Positions 8,006 through 17,645 of a DNA stretch of 39,254 nucleotides are shown in pieces; the first letter of the stretch is position 1, and the number at the start of each line of letters is the position of its first letter. The DNA comes from Bacteroidota bacterium. GTDB taxonomy: Bacteria > Bacteroidota > Bacteroidia > NS11-12g > UBA955. The stretch is from the NCBI GenBank assembly GCA_005798825.1, contig SYIL01000001.1, positions 1-39,254 on the forward strand, written 5' to 3'. The position numbers and the translations under genes were made by a program. The notes beneath the pieces are model-generated. The model was not told where the DNA came from. It worked only from the letters and a program-made list of their open reading frames with translations, and ran no database searches.

Positions 8006-9559
8006 ATGAATAAACCAAAAATTCTCTGGGCCGACGATGAAATTGAATTACTCAAACCCCATATATTGTTTTTAGAGAGTAAAGGTTACAATATGACAAC
8101 CGTGAATAGCGGTTTGGATGCAGTAAATGAAGTTAAAAAAAATCCCTACTCACTGGTTTTTTTAGACGAGAATATGCCTGGAATCAGTGGATTAGAGGCG
8201 CTTGCTAAAATCAAGCAATTAAATCCCACTCTTCCGGTTATAATGATAACCAAGAATGAAGAGGAGCGAATAATGGAGGAAGCCATAGGAAGTAAAATTG
8301 CTGATTACCTGATAAAACCTGTTAATCCAAACCAAATTCTTTTGTCTATCAAGAAAAATCTGGATGATCGCCGATTGATTAGTGAAAAAACCACCACCGA
8401 TTACCAAAGAGAATTTATGCAGATTGGCATGAAAGTTAGTGAAAGAATGACATTTGAAGAATGGAAAGAAGTATATAAAAAACTGACTTTTTGGGAAATA
8501 GAGTTGGAAAGTACGGGAGAGGAAAGCATGAAAGAAATGCTTGAAATGCAAAAAATGGATGCCAATCGTAATTTCTGTCGCTTTATCAAAGACAATTACC
8601 TTGGAATGCTCAAACAAACTGGGAACGAGGGACCAACCATGAGCCACAATCTGTTTAGACGTGCGATTAATCCCCACCTAAAAGGGGAATTGCCGGTTTT
8701 TATGATACTCATGGATAATTTGCGGTATGACCAATGGAAAACCATTTCTGGGGTAATGGAAGAACGTTACCGTATCGAAGAAGACGATTTGTATTTGAGT
8801 ATTTTGCCCACCACCACACAATATTCCAGAAATAGTATTTTTAGTGGCTTATTGCCCTTGGAAATCGAAAAAAGGTTTCCGCAAAAATGGAGTAATGATG
8901 AAGATGAAGGGGGTAAAAATTTATTTGAAAAGGATTTTTTGGAAGACTTGCTCCAACGTTTACAACGAAATATTAAATTTAGTTATACCAAAATTACCCA
9001 TCTTGAAGCTGGTAAAAATTGGGTTGCACAAGTGCCCAACATGATGAAAAACACCTTGAATGTTGTAGTTTATAATTTTGTTGACAGTTTTTCTCACGCC
9101 AGAACCGATATTCACATCGTCCGTGAATTGTCTGAAAATGAGGCCGCATATCGAAACGTAATGGCTACTTGGTTTAAACATTCTCCCCTTTGGGAGGCAT
9201 TGCAATGGTTGGCAGACAAGCCTTGCAAGGTAATTGTAACAACAGACCACGGAAGTATCCGTGTAAAAGACCCTGTTAAAATTGTAGGGGATAAAAATAT
9301 GAATACCAATTTGCGCTATAAACAAGGCAAGAATAGCACCTATAATCCGAAGGAAGTGTTTGAAATAAAAAATCCTACAGAAGGATTTCTTCCTCTGCTG
9401 CATCTTTCTTCATCATTTGTCTTTGCAAAAGAATCCGATTTTTTTGCTTACCCCAACAATTACAATTACTATGTAAATCATTTTCGCAATTCATTTCAAC
9501 ATGGGGGAATTAGTTTGGAAGAAATGTGTTGTCCAATTGCTGTGCTCTCTCCAAAATAG
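8006..9559 (+). CDS. porX: PorX: response regulator with PglZ/alkaline-phosphatase domain
   Basis: This is a 517-residue fusion of a CheY-like receiver (about 1-120) and a PglZ/alkaline-phosphatase-superfamily domain (about 225-517). In the receiver I see acidic D10/D11, phospho-acceptor D54 (LVFLDENMPG), T82 and K104 (LIKPV). The C-terminal domain keeps MDNLRYD (D237), the Thr nucleophile region PTTTQYSRN (T269-271), NFVDSFSHAR, TTDHGS and QHGG, the expected zinc/active-site residues. PorX with sensor PorY controls type IX secretion in Bacteroidetes, and the PglZ domain has been reported to hydrolyse oligonucleotides. Length matches known PorX (about 515-518). The ATG at 8006 starts right at the receiver; the 103 upstream codons are antisense to the thiamine pyrophosphokinase gene. 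It is followed by tsaE, a common neighbour. porY is not here. Confidence 0.93.
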   Translation: MNKPKILWADDEIELLKPHILFLESKGYNMTTVNSGLDAVNEVKKNPYSLVFLDENMPGISGLEALAKIKQLNPTLPVIMITKNEEERIMEEAIGSKIADYLIKPVNPNQILLSIKKNLDDRRLISEKTTTDYQREFMQIGMKVSERMTFEEWKEVYKKLTFWEIELESTGEESMKEMLEMQKMDANRNFCRFIKDNYLGMLKQTGNEGPTMSHNLFRRAINPHLKGELPVFMILMDNLRYDQWKTISGVMEERYRIEEDDLYLSILPTTTQYSRNSIFSGLLPLEIEKRFPQKWSNDEDEGGKNLFEKDFLEDLLQRLQRNIKFSYTKITHLEAGKNWVAQVPNMMKNTLNVVVYNFVDSFSHARTDIHIVRELSENEAAYRNVMATWFKHSPLWEALQWLADKPCKVIVTTDHGSIRVKDPVKIVGDKNMNTNLRYKQGKNSTYNPKEVFEIKNPTEGFLPLLHLSSSFVFAKESDFFAYPNNYNYYVNHFRNSFQHGGISLEEMCCPIAVLSPK

Positions 9560-9703
9560 TAAAAGTAAAAACACTTGCCGGGGATTATATTGCCCAAAAC
9601 ACATACCGTAGGTGTCATTTTTTTCCAATAGCTATTTAATATTGGGTGTTTTTACACGATTTGGCGTCTCATTCTTTATCTTTGGTTTTTATTGTTTCAT
9701 CAA

Positions 9704-10225
9704 ATGGCTGTACTCTTTTCTGTAAAAACAATAGCCACCCTAAGAACCAACGAAGCGGGAATTCAAGGTGTTGTAGACACCCTATTGGGACGTGACCAAC
9801 AGATTTTGTTTTCTGATTATCCATTTGGTGATGGAGGTCCTGAAATCATTGCATTATTGGGTGAATTGGGCAGTGGCAAAACTACTTTGGTCAAAGCATT
9901 ATTCAAAACCTGGGGGTTTACAGAAATTGTAAATAGCCCAACGTTTGGTCTGGTCAACGAATATAGACTGCCCAATTTTAAGGGCAAGCTATACCATCAC
10001 GACTGGTATCGGATAAACGAAGCGGGAGAATTATACGATGCGGGCATAGAAGATATTTTGCACGAATACCCCAGCAAACAAGTCATCGAATGGCCCGAAA
10101 TAGGAGATTTTTTGCTCCGTGATTTGGCAGAAAATTATAAAGCCAAGGTGATGTGGGTCCATATTAAACACATTCAAGATATGCGAGAATACACACTCTC
10201 ATTTCGATCAAACGAGTCGTGTTAA
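9704..10225 (+). CDS. tsaE: tRNA t6A synthesis ATPase TsaE
   Basis: TsaE is the P-loop ATPase that works with TsaB and TsaD in making N6-threonylcarbamoyladenosine at position 37 of ANN-decoding tRNAs. Walker A is LGELGSGKTTLVKAL, the switch-like segment is NSPTFGLVNEY, the family hallmark is YHHDWYRI, and the Walker-B-like segment is QVIEWPE. The 173-residue length is slightly longer than the roughly 150 typical, mainly from an N-terminal extension with an extra loop (about 25-45). The ATG at 9704 is preferred over a TTG at 9692. It lies 144 bp after porX. A TATCTTTG at 9677-9684 could give it its own start, although no TTTG lies at the right distance. Confidence 0.9.
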   Translation: MAVLFSVKTIATLRTNEAGIQGVVDTLLGRDQQILFSDYPFGDGGPEIIALLGELGSGKTTLVKALFKTWGFTEIVNSPTFGLVNEYRLPNFKGKLYHHDWYRINEAGELYDAGIEDILHEYPSKQVIEWPEIGDFLLRDLAENYKAKVMWVHIKHIQDMREYTLSFRSNESC

Positions 10226-10247
10226 ACCAATACCAATTGCAATTTAT

Positions 10248-12071
10248 TTAAAGGCGGAATTTATAGATTCTTGTCAATACAGTTTTTTTTCGCTGTATTT
10301 CGCAAACCAAATGTAGGCCGCGTATTGCGCAAATTTCGCGGTTGTCTATCCAATATGCAGACTGCCCCTTATTATTCTCAGAAACCCACGATAATGAATC
10401 CGTTCTGTCTAATTTCAGAGCAGTCTTTACAATGCCATTGCCAGTTAAATATCGATGGCTGGTATCATTAAACAATTTCAAACGATGTGCATCTTCTGAT
10501 TTCAACAGCTGTCGGTTAAGCCACAACGATTCTCCAAAACCCGTTAGGTAAATATTTCCAGTATCCTGACGCAAAATCCATTGCAATGCCTGATAATTAC
10601 TTTGCTGCCAATAGTCTAGCTGCATGGGGTATTGTTTCAATAATTGCTGACCCAAACAATTAAAATCTACATGGGCAGATTGATAGCCAAAATCGATTGT
10701 TTCGACCTGGATATTCGTTGACCGCACATCGCTAAAATCAGTCGTTGGGTTGTGAATCGTTGGGTTGTGAATCGTTGGGTTGTGAATCGTTACCAATGAT
10801 CGGATTGACGACAACGGAGAAATTTCAAAAATATGGTAACATACCATGAGCAATGTAATCAAAGCAAATGTGTTTGCAGTGTGTCGATTCAGGCTTTTGA
10901 GTATGTTAAATAGCCTAATCCAACCGCTTGCGGCCATAAGAACAATGGGCAATAACAGAAACAATAGGTGTCTCCAGGCGTCATAAAGAATAGGTTTAGC
11001 AACAATACAATACAACAAAAATGAAAATACCACCCATTGGGAAAAATAAATGGATTGGTTCACAGAACCTTGTGTTGAATGCTGAGTGTTGTCTGTGTTT
11101 TTAATCCAAGACATCAACCCCAAAATTATTCCTGACATCAAAGAAAATAATACCCAGAGGCTGAGAGTAAAACCCATCCAGACCATTAAATACCATCGAC
11201 TGGGGTCGAGGCTTCCCAAGAACAATGCACCATTGGACCACGGATTATGAACAACAAATTGCACTATATTTTCCAAGCCATTATAACCCTTAAACCACAA
11301 ATACGGATAACTTACAACGTATCCCAGACAATAGCCAAATAATCCGATGCACCAGAGTTTTAATAGACTTGGAAAGGTCCTTCCGATTTTTCGGTTTTGC
11401 ATCCATAAAAACCCCATTGCCAGAACCAGAACCAATAATCCGCTCAGCCTTATGGTACTCGCTACACCCAATAAAATCGTTGCCCCCAATAGGCCTTTTT
11501 GTAAATCCTTTGGATTTCGCCATAGGCAATCCAAGCGATCAAAAACAAAGACCATCAAGCAGAAAAATAGGGCATCCTTACTATTGTAGTGCGCTTCGGC
11601 AAACATGCGAGGCCAAAAAGCTACCATAAATACCGGAATCAACGATCCAATAAAAATCGACATTTCTTCGCGATCTTTTTGAAATTTACCCAAGTGTTCT
11701 TTGAATCCCCACCCAAGATTTCGTTTCCCCATTAAAAATAATCTCCACAGAGCCAGTAAAAAAAGGGTCCACAACATTGCCCGACGCAGTAAAATTTTGT
11801 CGCGCAGTGGGTGTTGAAATATTGTCTGCTCCGCCAAATAACAAATACTCTCCCAGACTGGTCCAAAGAATTTGTGTTCCTCAACCTTTTCAAATTCTAC
11901 ACGGCCACTCAAAAAACGATTGTTTTCCATTCCGATCGTTCGCTGGGTGAGTTCATCTAAATGAACCCCATATTTATCTAGGGTATAAAAACCCCATACG
12001 GCGTAAAGCAAGAAGAACCAGGCAAAAGGCCCGGTTCTTCCAAAAAAGATATGTTTACAAAGTGCAATCAA
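10248..12071 (-). CDS. Multi-pass GT-C glycosyltransferase (GT39/ArnT-like)
   Basis: This 607-residue protein has many hydrophobic helices through about residue 410 and a C-terminal soluble part. Just after the first helix the acidic motif VHLDELTQR occurs where GT-C enzymes carry their catalytic Asp/Glu. The later [12 protein letters not shown] is the second acidic-loop pattern of the dolichyl-mannosyltransferase/ArnT group, so a lipid-linked sugar donor is likely. The acceptor is unknown. The start appears to be TTG at 12071, sharing TTGA with the gcvP stop; the next ATG would delete the first helix and the HLDE motif. Residues near 430 contain a three-fold TIHNP repeat from a 15-bp tandem repeat. 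It sits directly behind gcvP, with which it should be translationally coupled. Annotation beyond the fold is inference. Confidence 0.7.
   Translation of the reverse strand: MIALCKHIFFGRTGPFAWFFLLYAVWGFYTLDKYGVHLDELTQRTIGMENNRFLSGRVEFEKVEEHKFFGPVWESICYLAEQTIFQHPLRDKILLRRAMLWTLFLLALWRLFLMGKRNLGWGFKEHLGKFQKDREEMSIFIGSLIPVFMVAFWPRMFAEAHYNSKDALFFCLMVFVFDRLDCLWRNPKDLQKGLLGATILLGVASTIRLSGLLVLVLAMGFLWMQNRKIGRTFPSLLKLWCIGLFGYCLGYVVSYPYLWFKGYNGLENIVQFVVHNPWSNGALFLGSLDPSRWYLMVWMGFTLSLWVLFSLMSGIILGLMSWIKNTDNTQHSTQGSVNQSIYFSQWVVFSFLLYCIVAKPILYDAWRHLLFLLLPIVLMAASGWIRLFNILKSLNRHTANTFALITLLMVCYHIFEISPLSSIRSLVTIHNPTIHNPTIHNPTTDFSDVRSTNIQVETIDFGYQSAHVDFNCLGQQLLKQYPMQLDYWQQSNYQALQWILRQDTGNIYLTGFGESLWLNRQLLKSEDAHRLKLFNDTSHRYLTGNGIVKTALKLDRTDSLSWVSENNKGQSAYWIDNREICAIRGLHLVCEIQRKKTVLTRIYKFRL
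10743..10787. repeat. 15-bp tandem repeat, three perfect copies
   Basis: Three identical units of cgttgggttgtgaat run from 10743 to 10787, followed by a four-base partial unit. The unit is a multiple of three, so on the minus strand it encodes TIHNP three times inside the soluble linker of the GT-C glycosyltransferase without breaking the frame. Confidence 0.95.
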
Positions 12072-14953
12072 GCGAAATCAGTTTCGTTTGCATAGGCTTC
12101 TACCGGTAAACAAGCGCAAATTAAATTGCGGTCGCCGTGGGTACTATTGACCCTTGAAACGGTTGGCCAAAACTTGTTCAAACGGATAGATTCAAGTGGG
12201 AATGCCGCTTTTTCACGGGAGTATGACCTATCCCAAGAATCAGAAATTACCACCGATGCTGTATGGGGTGAATGTTTTAAAACATTTCCATCTTGGGAAT
12301 ATATACCTTCTTCGATTTCCCGAATTTCTTCGCGAATTCCCAACATTGCATCACAAAATTTATCCAATTCCTCTTTGCTTTCACTTTCTGTTGGCTCGAC
12401 CATAAGGGTACCTGCAACAGGAAAACTCAATGTAGGTGCGTGGTAACCATAATCCATCAAACGTTTGGCAATGTCTTCAGCCTCTACATGGGCAGTAGCT
12501 TTAAATTTGCGTGTATCCAAAATCATTTCATGGGCAGCAAATCCACTCGATGCTTTATACAGGACAGGGTATTCGTGCTCTAATCTCGCTTTGATATAAT
12601 TGGCATTTAACATTGCGTATTGGGTGGCTTTGGTAAGACCCTCTCCGCCCATCATTTTGATATAGGCATAACTGATTAACAAGATACTCGCACTGCCCCA
12701 AGGAGCTGCACTCACTGCGTGCATGGCTTTTTCAGGACCCATCGATATGATCGAATGGCCTGGCAGATAGGGCGCCAAATGTTTGGCTACGCCGATTGGC
12801 CCCATTCCCGGTCCACCACCGCCATGAGGAATACAGAACGTTTTATGTAAGTTCAGGTGACACACATCGGCGCCAATCATACCGGGTGAGGTTAAACCTA
12901 CTTGGGCATTCATGTTGGCACCATCCATATACACCTGACCGCCATAGTGGTGAATAATATTGGTTAACTCAGTAATAGCACTTTCAAATACGCCATGCGT
13001 ACTTGGATAGGTAACCATCAAACACGCCAAATTGTCTTTGTATTCTTCGGCCTTTTTTTGAATGTCGGCCATATCTATATTGCCATTTTCGTCGCATTGC
13101 GTAACCACTACCTTCATTCCTGCCATCACAGCAGACGCAGGATTGGTTCCGTGGGCACTGGAGGGAATGAGGGCAACATTGCGGTGAGATTCGCCACGGT
13201 CTTTAAAATACTCCCGAATGACCATCAACCCAGTATATTCCCCTTGTGATCCAGCATTGGGTTGCATACTCATGGTATGGAAACCGGTTATTTCACTCAA
13301 ATCTTTATTTAATTCATCGATAATTTCCATGTATCCTGGAACCTGATTCACTGGAACAAAAGGGTGCAGGCTATTAAATTCTGGCCAGGTCACAGGAATC
13401 ATTTCGCTGGTGGCATTTAATTTCATCGTACAACTGCCTAAAGCAATCATCGAATGACATAAACTCAAATCTTTGGCTTCTAAAGATTTGATAAAGCGCA
13501 ACATTTCATGCTCACTATGGTAAATATTAAACACAGGATGTAGTAAATATTTACTGCTGCGAACCATCGTTGGAAGTAAGCGTGGAGAAACGTTTGGAGC
13601 AAGTACAATGTCTACATGATTTGCCTCTTTGCAGAAAATGGAAAGCACTGATTGAAGGTCTAAAAGGGTAGTGGTTTCATCGATTGAAATACCCACATGC
13701 TGTTTTCCCAAATAGCGCAAATTGATTCCCTGGGCAATGGCGCGCGACCGAATTGCTTCTGCGTCGGGAACTTCAACCAGTAGGGTATCGAAAAAATGTT
13801 TGTGTTTGATGGAAAACAATCCATTTCCTGCTATTTCAATTGCATCAGCAAGGGACACAGCCAAAGCGTGAATTCGTTCAGCAATTTTTTTCAATCCATG
13901 GGGACCGTGATATACAGCAAACATTCCGGCCATAATACTCAATAAAACCTGAGCAGTACAAATATTTGAAGTGGCATTTTGACGTTTGATATGCTGCTCT
14001 CGGGTTTGCAAGGCCATGCGCAATGCTCGTTTACCCTCTGCATCGATAGATACTCCAATGATGCGGCCGGGAATCTGGCGTTTAAATTCATCGCGGGTGG
14101 CAAAAAATGCGGCGTGTGGACCTCCAAATCCCAAGGGTACCCCAAAACGCTGGGTATTGCCCACAACACAATCGGCCCCAAATTCACCTGGAGGGGTGAG
14201 CAATGTGAGCGCCATTAAATCTGACGCAAAGCATGTTTTTACCCCAGAGGCTGAACAATCGGCTACGAAAGAACAATAATCTTCTATACTGCCCTCTGAG
14301 TTGGGGTATTGCACCATGGCGCCAAAGAATGTAGCATCTGGCGTGAAGGTTCTGTAATCGCCCCTGATAATTTCAATACCGATGGGTTCAGCACGGGTAA
14401 TCAATACATCTACGGTTTGGGGAAATACACTATGGTCAATAAAATATCGGTTCGACCCGTTTTTGACAAGTCCATAAAACATGTTCATCGCCTCTGCGGC
14501 AGCAGTAGCCTCGTCGAGAAGTGATCCATTTGCCAAAGTCATTCCAGTTAAATCGATAACCATGGTTTGGAAGTTTAGCAATGCTTCCATTCTCCCCTGA
14601 CTAATTTCGGCTTGGTAAGGCGTGTATTGGGTATACCAACCCGGATTTTCCATGATATTACGCAAAATGACACCCGGTGTGTGGGTATTATAATAACCCA
14701 TACCAATATAGTTTTTGAATAATGTATTCTTGGCAGCCTTTGATCGAATCATCGATAAAAATTCTACTTCCCCCACGGCCTTTGAGACATTGAGGGGGTG
14801 TTTTAAACGAATATTATTGGGAACAATCTGATCAATCATTTCGTCGAGGGTACTTACACCAATGGTAGTTAACATATCGGGTAAATCGACTTCTCTTGGT
14901 CCGATGTGTCTGTCAGAAAAAGACTCAGAATACAGGGCATTGAATGAATTCAT
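12068..14953 (-). CDS. gcvP: Glycine dehydrogenase (decarboxylating), P-protein
   Basis: The P-protein is the PLP-dependent decarboxylase of the glycine cleavage system; it passes the aminomethyl group to lipoylated H-protein. At 961 residues it is the fused homodimeric type with two PLP-fold halves. Diagnostic segments are FSDRHIGP near the start, [25 protein letters not shown] in the N half, and the C-half PLP site [19 protein letters not shown] with the binding Lys. I use the ATG at 14953 ([11 protein letters not shown]); upstream codons are not family sequence. The gcvT and gcvH genes are not in the window. A perfect TAAATTTG at 14970-14963 lies nine bases upstream. The stop overlaps the start of the GT-C gene. 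Confidence 0.96.
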   Translation of the reverse strand: MNSFNALYSESFSDRHIGPREVDLPDMLTTIGVSTLDEMIDQIVPNNIRLKHPLNVSKAVGEVEFLSMIRSKAAKNTLFKNYIGMGYYNTHTPGVILRNIMENPGWYTQYTPYQAEISQGRMEALLNFQTMVIDLTGMTLANGSLLDEATAAAEAMNMFYGLVKNGSNRYFIDHSVFPQTVDVLITRAEPIGIEIIRGDYRTFTPDATFFGAMVQYPNSEGSIEDYCSFVADCSASGVKTCFASDLMALTLLTPPGEFGADCVVGNTQRFGVPLGFGGPHAAFFATRDEFKRQIPGRIIGVSIDAEGKRALRMALQTREQHIKRQNATSNICTAQVLLSIMAGMFAVYHGPHGLKKIAERIHALAVSLADAIEIAGNGLFSIKHKHFFDTLLVEVPDAEAIRSRAIAQGINLRYLGKQHVGISIDETTTLLDLQSVLSIFCKEANHVDIVLAPNVSPRLLPTMVRSSKYLLHPVFNIYHSEHEMLRFIKSLEAKDLSLCHSMIALGSCTMKLNATSEMIPVTWPEFNSLHPFVPVNQVPGYMEIIDELNKDLSEITGFHTMSMQPNAGSQGEYTGLMVIREYFKDRGESHRNVALIPSSAHGTNPASAVMAGMKVVVTQCDENGNIDMADIQKKAEEYKDNLACLMVTYPSTHGVFESAITELTNIIHHYGGQVYMDGANMNAQVGLTSPGMIGADVCHLNLHKTFCIPHGGGGPGMGPIGVAKHLAPYLPGHSIISMGPEKAMHAVSAAPWGSASILLISYAYIKMMGGEGLTKATQYAMLNANYIKARLEHEYPVLYKASSGFAAHEMILDTRKFKATAHVEAEDIAKRLMDYGYHAPTLSFPVAGTLMVEPTESESKEELDKFCDAMLGIREEIREIEEGIYSQDGNVLKHSPHTASVVISDSWDRSYSREKAAFPLESIRLNKFWPTVSRVNSTHGDRNLICACLPVEAYANETDFA

Positions 14954-14962
14954 ATGTAAGCG

Positions 14963-14970
14963 CAAATTTA
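14963..14970 (-). promoter_or_regulatory. Candidate -7 box of gcvP
   Basis: A perfect TAAATTTG on the minus strand ends nine bases before the gcvP ATG. I find no good TTTG at 19-21 nt upstream, so this is a half-supported promoter. Confidence 0.4.
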
Positions 14971-15029
14971 ACATTTTACACACTAAAGTTTTGAAATTAA
15001 TTGAGAAGAAATGTTCTATTTGAAACATT

Positions 15030-15722
15030 CTATTTCGAATACGGCATTACGCCCTCTTCAACAAAACTAAATGAGCGATTGCCTGCAATAATTACATGGT
15101 CTATAATGCTGATGTCAAATAGTTTTCCGGCCTGAACAAACTGACTTGTTAGACGAATATCACATTCGCTTGGTTGAATATTGCCAGAAGGATGGTTGTG
15201 GCTCAACAGCAATCCACTGGCGCGTAACTCTAAAGCGCGCTTAAACACCATTCTTACATCGACAACAGTACCGGTCAATCCACCCAAACTAATACATTCT
15301 AGACGAATAATTCGGTTTGCGCGGTTCATGAAGACAACATTGAAAGATTCAACTACCGCATCTAAATACAGGGGCAATAAAATATGCAATGCATCGGAAG
15401 AGGAACGGATTTGTTTCGAGAACGGCTCTTCCATGACTCTTCGTTTACCCAGTTCAAAGGCAGCAGCCAGTGTTAATGCCCCGGAAATACCCAAACCCTC
15501 AATACACAAAAGCTCTTCCATGGTCATTCGTCCCAATGCATATAAATTACCCTGACAGAACTGCCATACTCTGCTGCCAAGAGATTTGGATTTGAGTGTT
15601 TTTTTTCCATTTCCTAGGATGATAACAAGCAATTCATTGTCGTTCATTGCATTTTTCCCCCGATGTAAAAGTTTCTGTTGCAAATTTTGCAAATCGGCGG
15701 TATTGTCCTGAAAATGTTTCAT
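15030..15722 (-). CDS. radC: RadC-family JAB/MPN domain protein
   Basis: This 230-residue protein has the RadC (UPF0758) layout. A helix-hairpin-helix part ([22 protein letters not shown]) precedes a JAMM metalloprotease-like domain with the motif [17 protein letters not shown] (HxH, Ser and Asp of the metal site). RadC was first linked to DNA repair but its biochemical role is unsettled. The ATG at 15722 (MKHFQDN) is my choice, with an in-frame ATG at 15743 also possible. It lies 76 nt upstream of gcvP on the same strand and is divergent from recA (100-bp gap). That pairing with recA is of interest but proves nothing about function. Confidence 0.88.
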   Translation of the reverse strand: MKHFQDNTADLQNLQQKLLHRGKNAMNDNELLVIILGNGKKTLKSKSLGSRVWQFCQGNLYALGRMTMEELLCIEGLGISGALTLAAAFELGKRRVMEEPFSKQIRSSSDALHILLPLYLDAVVESFNVVFMNRANRIIRLECISLGGLTGTVVDVRMVFKRALELRASGLLLSHNHPSGNIQPSECDIRLTSQFVQAGKLFDISIIDHVIIAGNRSFSFVEEGVMPYSK

Positions 15723-15746
15723 TGTTGATAAATTTTTAATCATATA

Positions 15747-15779
15747 TTTGACAATTATATAAACAAAATAGTAGATTTG
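15747..15779 (+). promoter_or_regulatory. Bacteroidetes -33/-7 promoter of recA
   Basis: TTTG (15747-15750) is followed after 21 nt by a perfect TAGATTTG (15772-15779). The recA ATG is at 15823, so the transcript would have a leader of roughly 37-40 nt, unlike the near-leaderless starts elsewhere in the window. I recognise no LexA-type palindrome around it. Confidence 0.65.
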
Positions 15780-15822
15780 AAAAATCAAAAAAAAATTAAC
15801 CGATTAAAGTAAAGTAAAAATC

Positions 15823-16845
15823 ATGAGTGAAAAACTAGAAAAATTAAAAGCCCTCAAGCAGACCATCGAGCGTTTAGAAAAAACCTATGGCAAGGGCGTT
15901 GTGATGAAAATGGATGACACCCGCACAGTCAATGTGGATGTTATTTCAACAGGTTCCTTTGGCTTAGACTTGGCACTTGGAGTCGGGGGTTTCCCCAGGG
16001 GCAGAATTGTCGAAATATACGGACCTGAAAGTAGTGGTAAAACCACAGTTGCTTTGCATACCATTGCTGAGGCACAAAAAAAGGGGGGTATTTGCGCGTT
16101 CATCGATGCCGAACATGCATTTGATAAAACCTATGCCGAAAGCCTGGGAATTAATACAGCTGATTTATTGATTTCGCAACCTGATGATGGAGAACAAGCG
16201 CTCGAAATAGCCGACAATTTGGTGCGTTCAGGTGCAATCGATGTTTTGGTCATCGACTCAGTGGCAGCGCTGGTTCCGAGGGCAGAAATTGAAGGAGAAA
16301 TGGGAGATAGCAAGATGGGCTTACATGCGCGTTTAATGAGTCAAGCATTGAGAAAACTCACGGGTACAATCAGCAAAACAGGATGTATTATGATTTTCAT
16401 CAACCAGCTAAGAGAAAAAATTGGTGTAATGTTCGGCAATCCTGAAACTACAACGGGAGGGAATGCGTTGAAATTTTATGCGTCAATTCGATTGGATATT
16501 CGTAGAAATGCCCAAATTAAAGATGGTGACGATGTGATCGGGAATCGAACAAAAGTAAAAGTGGCCAAGAACAAAGTTGCCCCTCCTTTTCGGGTGGTAG
16601 AATTTGACATTATGTATGGCAAAGGAATCAGTAGATCTGGCGAGGTACTCGACATTGCTGTGGATGCCAATATTGTTCAAAAAAGTGGCAGTTGGTATAG
16701 CTACGATGGCACAAAACTTGGCCAGGGTAGAGATGCCGTAAAAGAATTATTGCAAGACAATCCAGAGATGTTGGCTGAAATGGAAGCAAAAATTCGAAGT
16801 AAAATGGCTGATGGTGCAGAAGTCATTGCCGTGCAAGCCGATTAA
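15823..16845 (+). CDS. recA: Recombinase A
   Basis: RecA forms ATP-dependent filaments on single-stranded DNA for homologous recombination and SOS signalling. The 340-residue protein shows Walker A at 67-75 (GPESSGKTT), the segment [13 protein letters not shown], Walker B in [22 protein letters not shown], loop L2 with [15 protein letters not shown], and [13 protein letters not shown]. The length and motifs are entirely normal and there is no intein. The ATG follows an A-rich leader with the clear promoter at 15747-15779. It converges on the cytochrome oxidase operon, leaving only 13 bp between its stop and the stop of the small CPMC-motif gene. Confidence 0.98.
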   Translation: MSEKLEKLKALKQTIERLEKTYGKGVVMKMDDTRTVNVDVISTGSFGLDLALGVGGFPRGRIVEIYGPESSGKTTVALHTIAEAQKKGGICAFIDAEHAFDKTYAESLGINTADLLISQPDDGEQALEIADNLVRSGAIDVLVIDSVAALVPRAEIEGEMGDSKMGLHARLMSQALRKLTGTISKTGCIMIFINQLREKIGVMFGNPETTTGGNALKFYASIRLDIRRNAQIKDGDDVIGNRTKVKVAKNKVAPPFRVVEFDIMYGKGISRSGEVLDIAVDANIVQKSGSWYSYDGTKLGQGRDAVKELLQDNPEMLAEMEAKIRSKMADGAEVIAVQAD

Positions 16846-16858
16846 ACATACTGCGCAT

Positions 16859-17092
16859 TTAGCGGGCATGCTTGCGTTTGTACTGGTAGTAAAATAGTCC
16901 GGCCGTGCCAAGCAATAAATAGGGGGTTGCCAAAAGCATTAAAATTCCTTTGTTAATCCCATTACCCACAATTGGTTTGTTATTAGAATGAGAACGATTT
17001 GAGGTTAGGGCAGCTTTGCACATTGGACACTGAGAATAAACACTGCAGGAAAAGAAGAAAACCAGCAAAGCGAATACGAAGAATTTTTTCAT
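16859..17092 (-). CDS. Small membrane protein with CPMC motif, end of oxidase operon
   Basis: This 77-residue protein has a signal peptide (residues 1-20, ending SVYSQ) immediately followed by CPMCKAAL, a CxxC pair exposed to the periplasm. A polar spacer follows, then one C-terminal transmembrane helix (about 49-68) and a basic tail (YKRKHAR). I recognise it only as an uncharacterised type seen in Bacteroidetes oxidase clusters. It is the last gene of the oxidase operon; its start lies one base after the DUF420 gene. With Sco and DUF420 next to it, a role in copper handling, thiol chemistry or oxidase assembly is a reasonable guess, but there is no direct evidence. Confidence 0.75.
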   Translation of the reverse strand: MKKFFVFALLVFFFSCSVYSQCPMCKAALTSNRSHSNNKPIVGNGINKGILMLLATPYLLLGTAGLFYYQYKRKHAR

Positions 17093-17093
17093 G

Positions 17094-17645
17094 TTATATT
17101 GGATAATAAGGGGCGATCATAAAATACACAATAACACCAGAAATGGATACATACAACCACAGTGGAAAGGTTATTCTCGCCAATTTTTTGTGTTTAATAA
17201 AATTTCCTGAAGTACTGTAGTGTACAGTATACAATACCATAGGAAGAATAACTGCTGCCAATACGATGTGGGTAATTAATACAGTGAAATAAACAACCCG
17301 TATTGCTCCAATGCCTCCAAAGACAGTATGCGCAGCACATACATGGTAGGTAACGTAGCTGAGTAAAAAAAGGGTAGACAAAATAAAAGCGCTTAGCATA
17401 TAGGCCTGGTGAAGCCCCTTTTTTCCGGATTTGATGGCCAAAAATCCCAAAACCAACAAAACCGAAACCAAACTATTTAGCAAAGCATTTGTCGCTGGTA
17501 GTAATTTGGCAAAACTGGCAGTCGGTCGCATTGAATCAGGCAAAATTTGGAGCACTATAACCAAAGATAAAACGGCTATGGTAATTCCCAAAACAAGGCG
17601 AAAGAATCCCTTATCGCTTATCCATGTCTTTTTTTCTGTATTCAT
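17094..17645 (-). CDS. DUF420 membrane protein, likely oxidase assembly factor
   Basis: This 183-residue protein has about five transmembrane helices and belongs to DUF420 (YozB/CtaM type). In Firmicutes the homologue CtaM is needed to mature heme-copper oxidases. Characteristic positions include NALLNSLVSVLLVLGF near the second helix, KGLHQAYMLSAF, YVTYHV, and THIVLAAVILPMVLY. The conserved His residues in the helices could contact heme or copper, which is inference. Its ATG lies inside the 3' end of sco: the two genes overlap by 35 nt, which supports coupled expression. Confidence 0.85.
   Translation of the reverse strand: MNTEKKTWISDKGFFRLVLGITIAVLSLVIVLQILPDSMRPTASFAKLLPATNALLNSLVSVLLVLGFLAIKSGKKGLHQAYMLSAFILSTLFLLSYVTYHVCAAHTVFGGIGAIRVVYFTVLITHIVLAAVILPMVLYTVHYSTSGNFIKHKKLARITFPLWLYVSISGVIVYFMIAPYYPI

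Noticed and set aside
8219-8677. Long minus-strand open frame inside porX
   Set aside because: It lies opposite well-supported PorX codons, shows low-complexity Phe/His-rich sequence and no recognisable domain.
10743-10787. Short direct repeats as a CRISPR array
   Set aside because: The units are contiguous with no spacers and encode an in-frame peptide repeat.
15723-15788. Longer radC start
   Set aside because: It would place the start within the divergent recA promoter region and add a hydrophobic stretch not expected in RadC.
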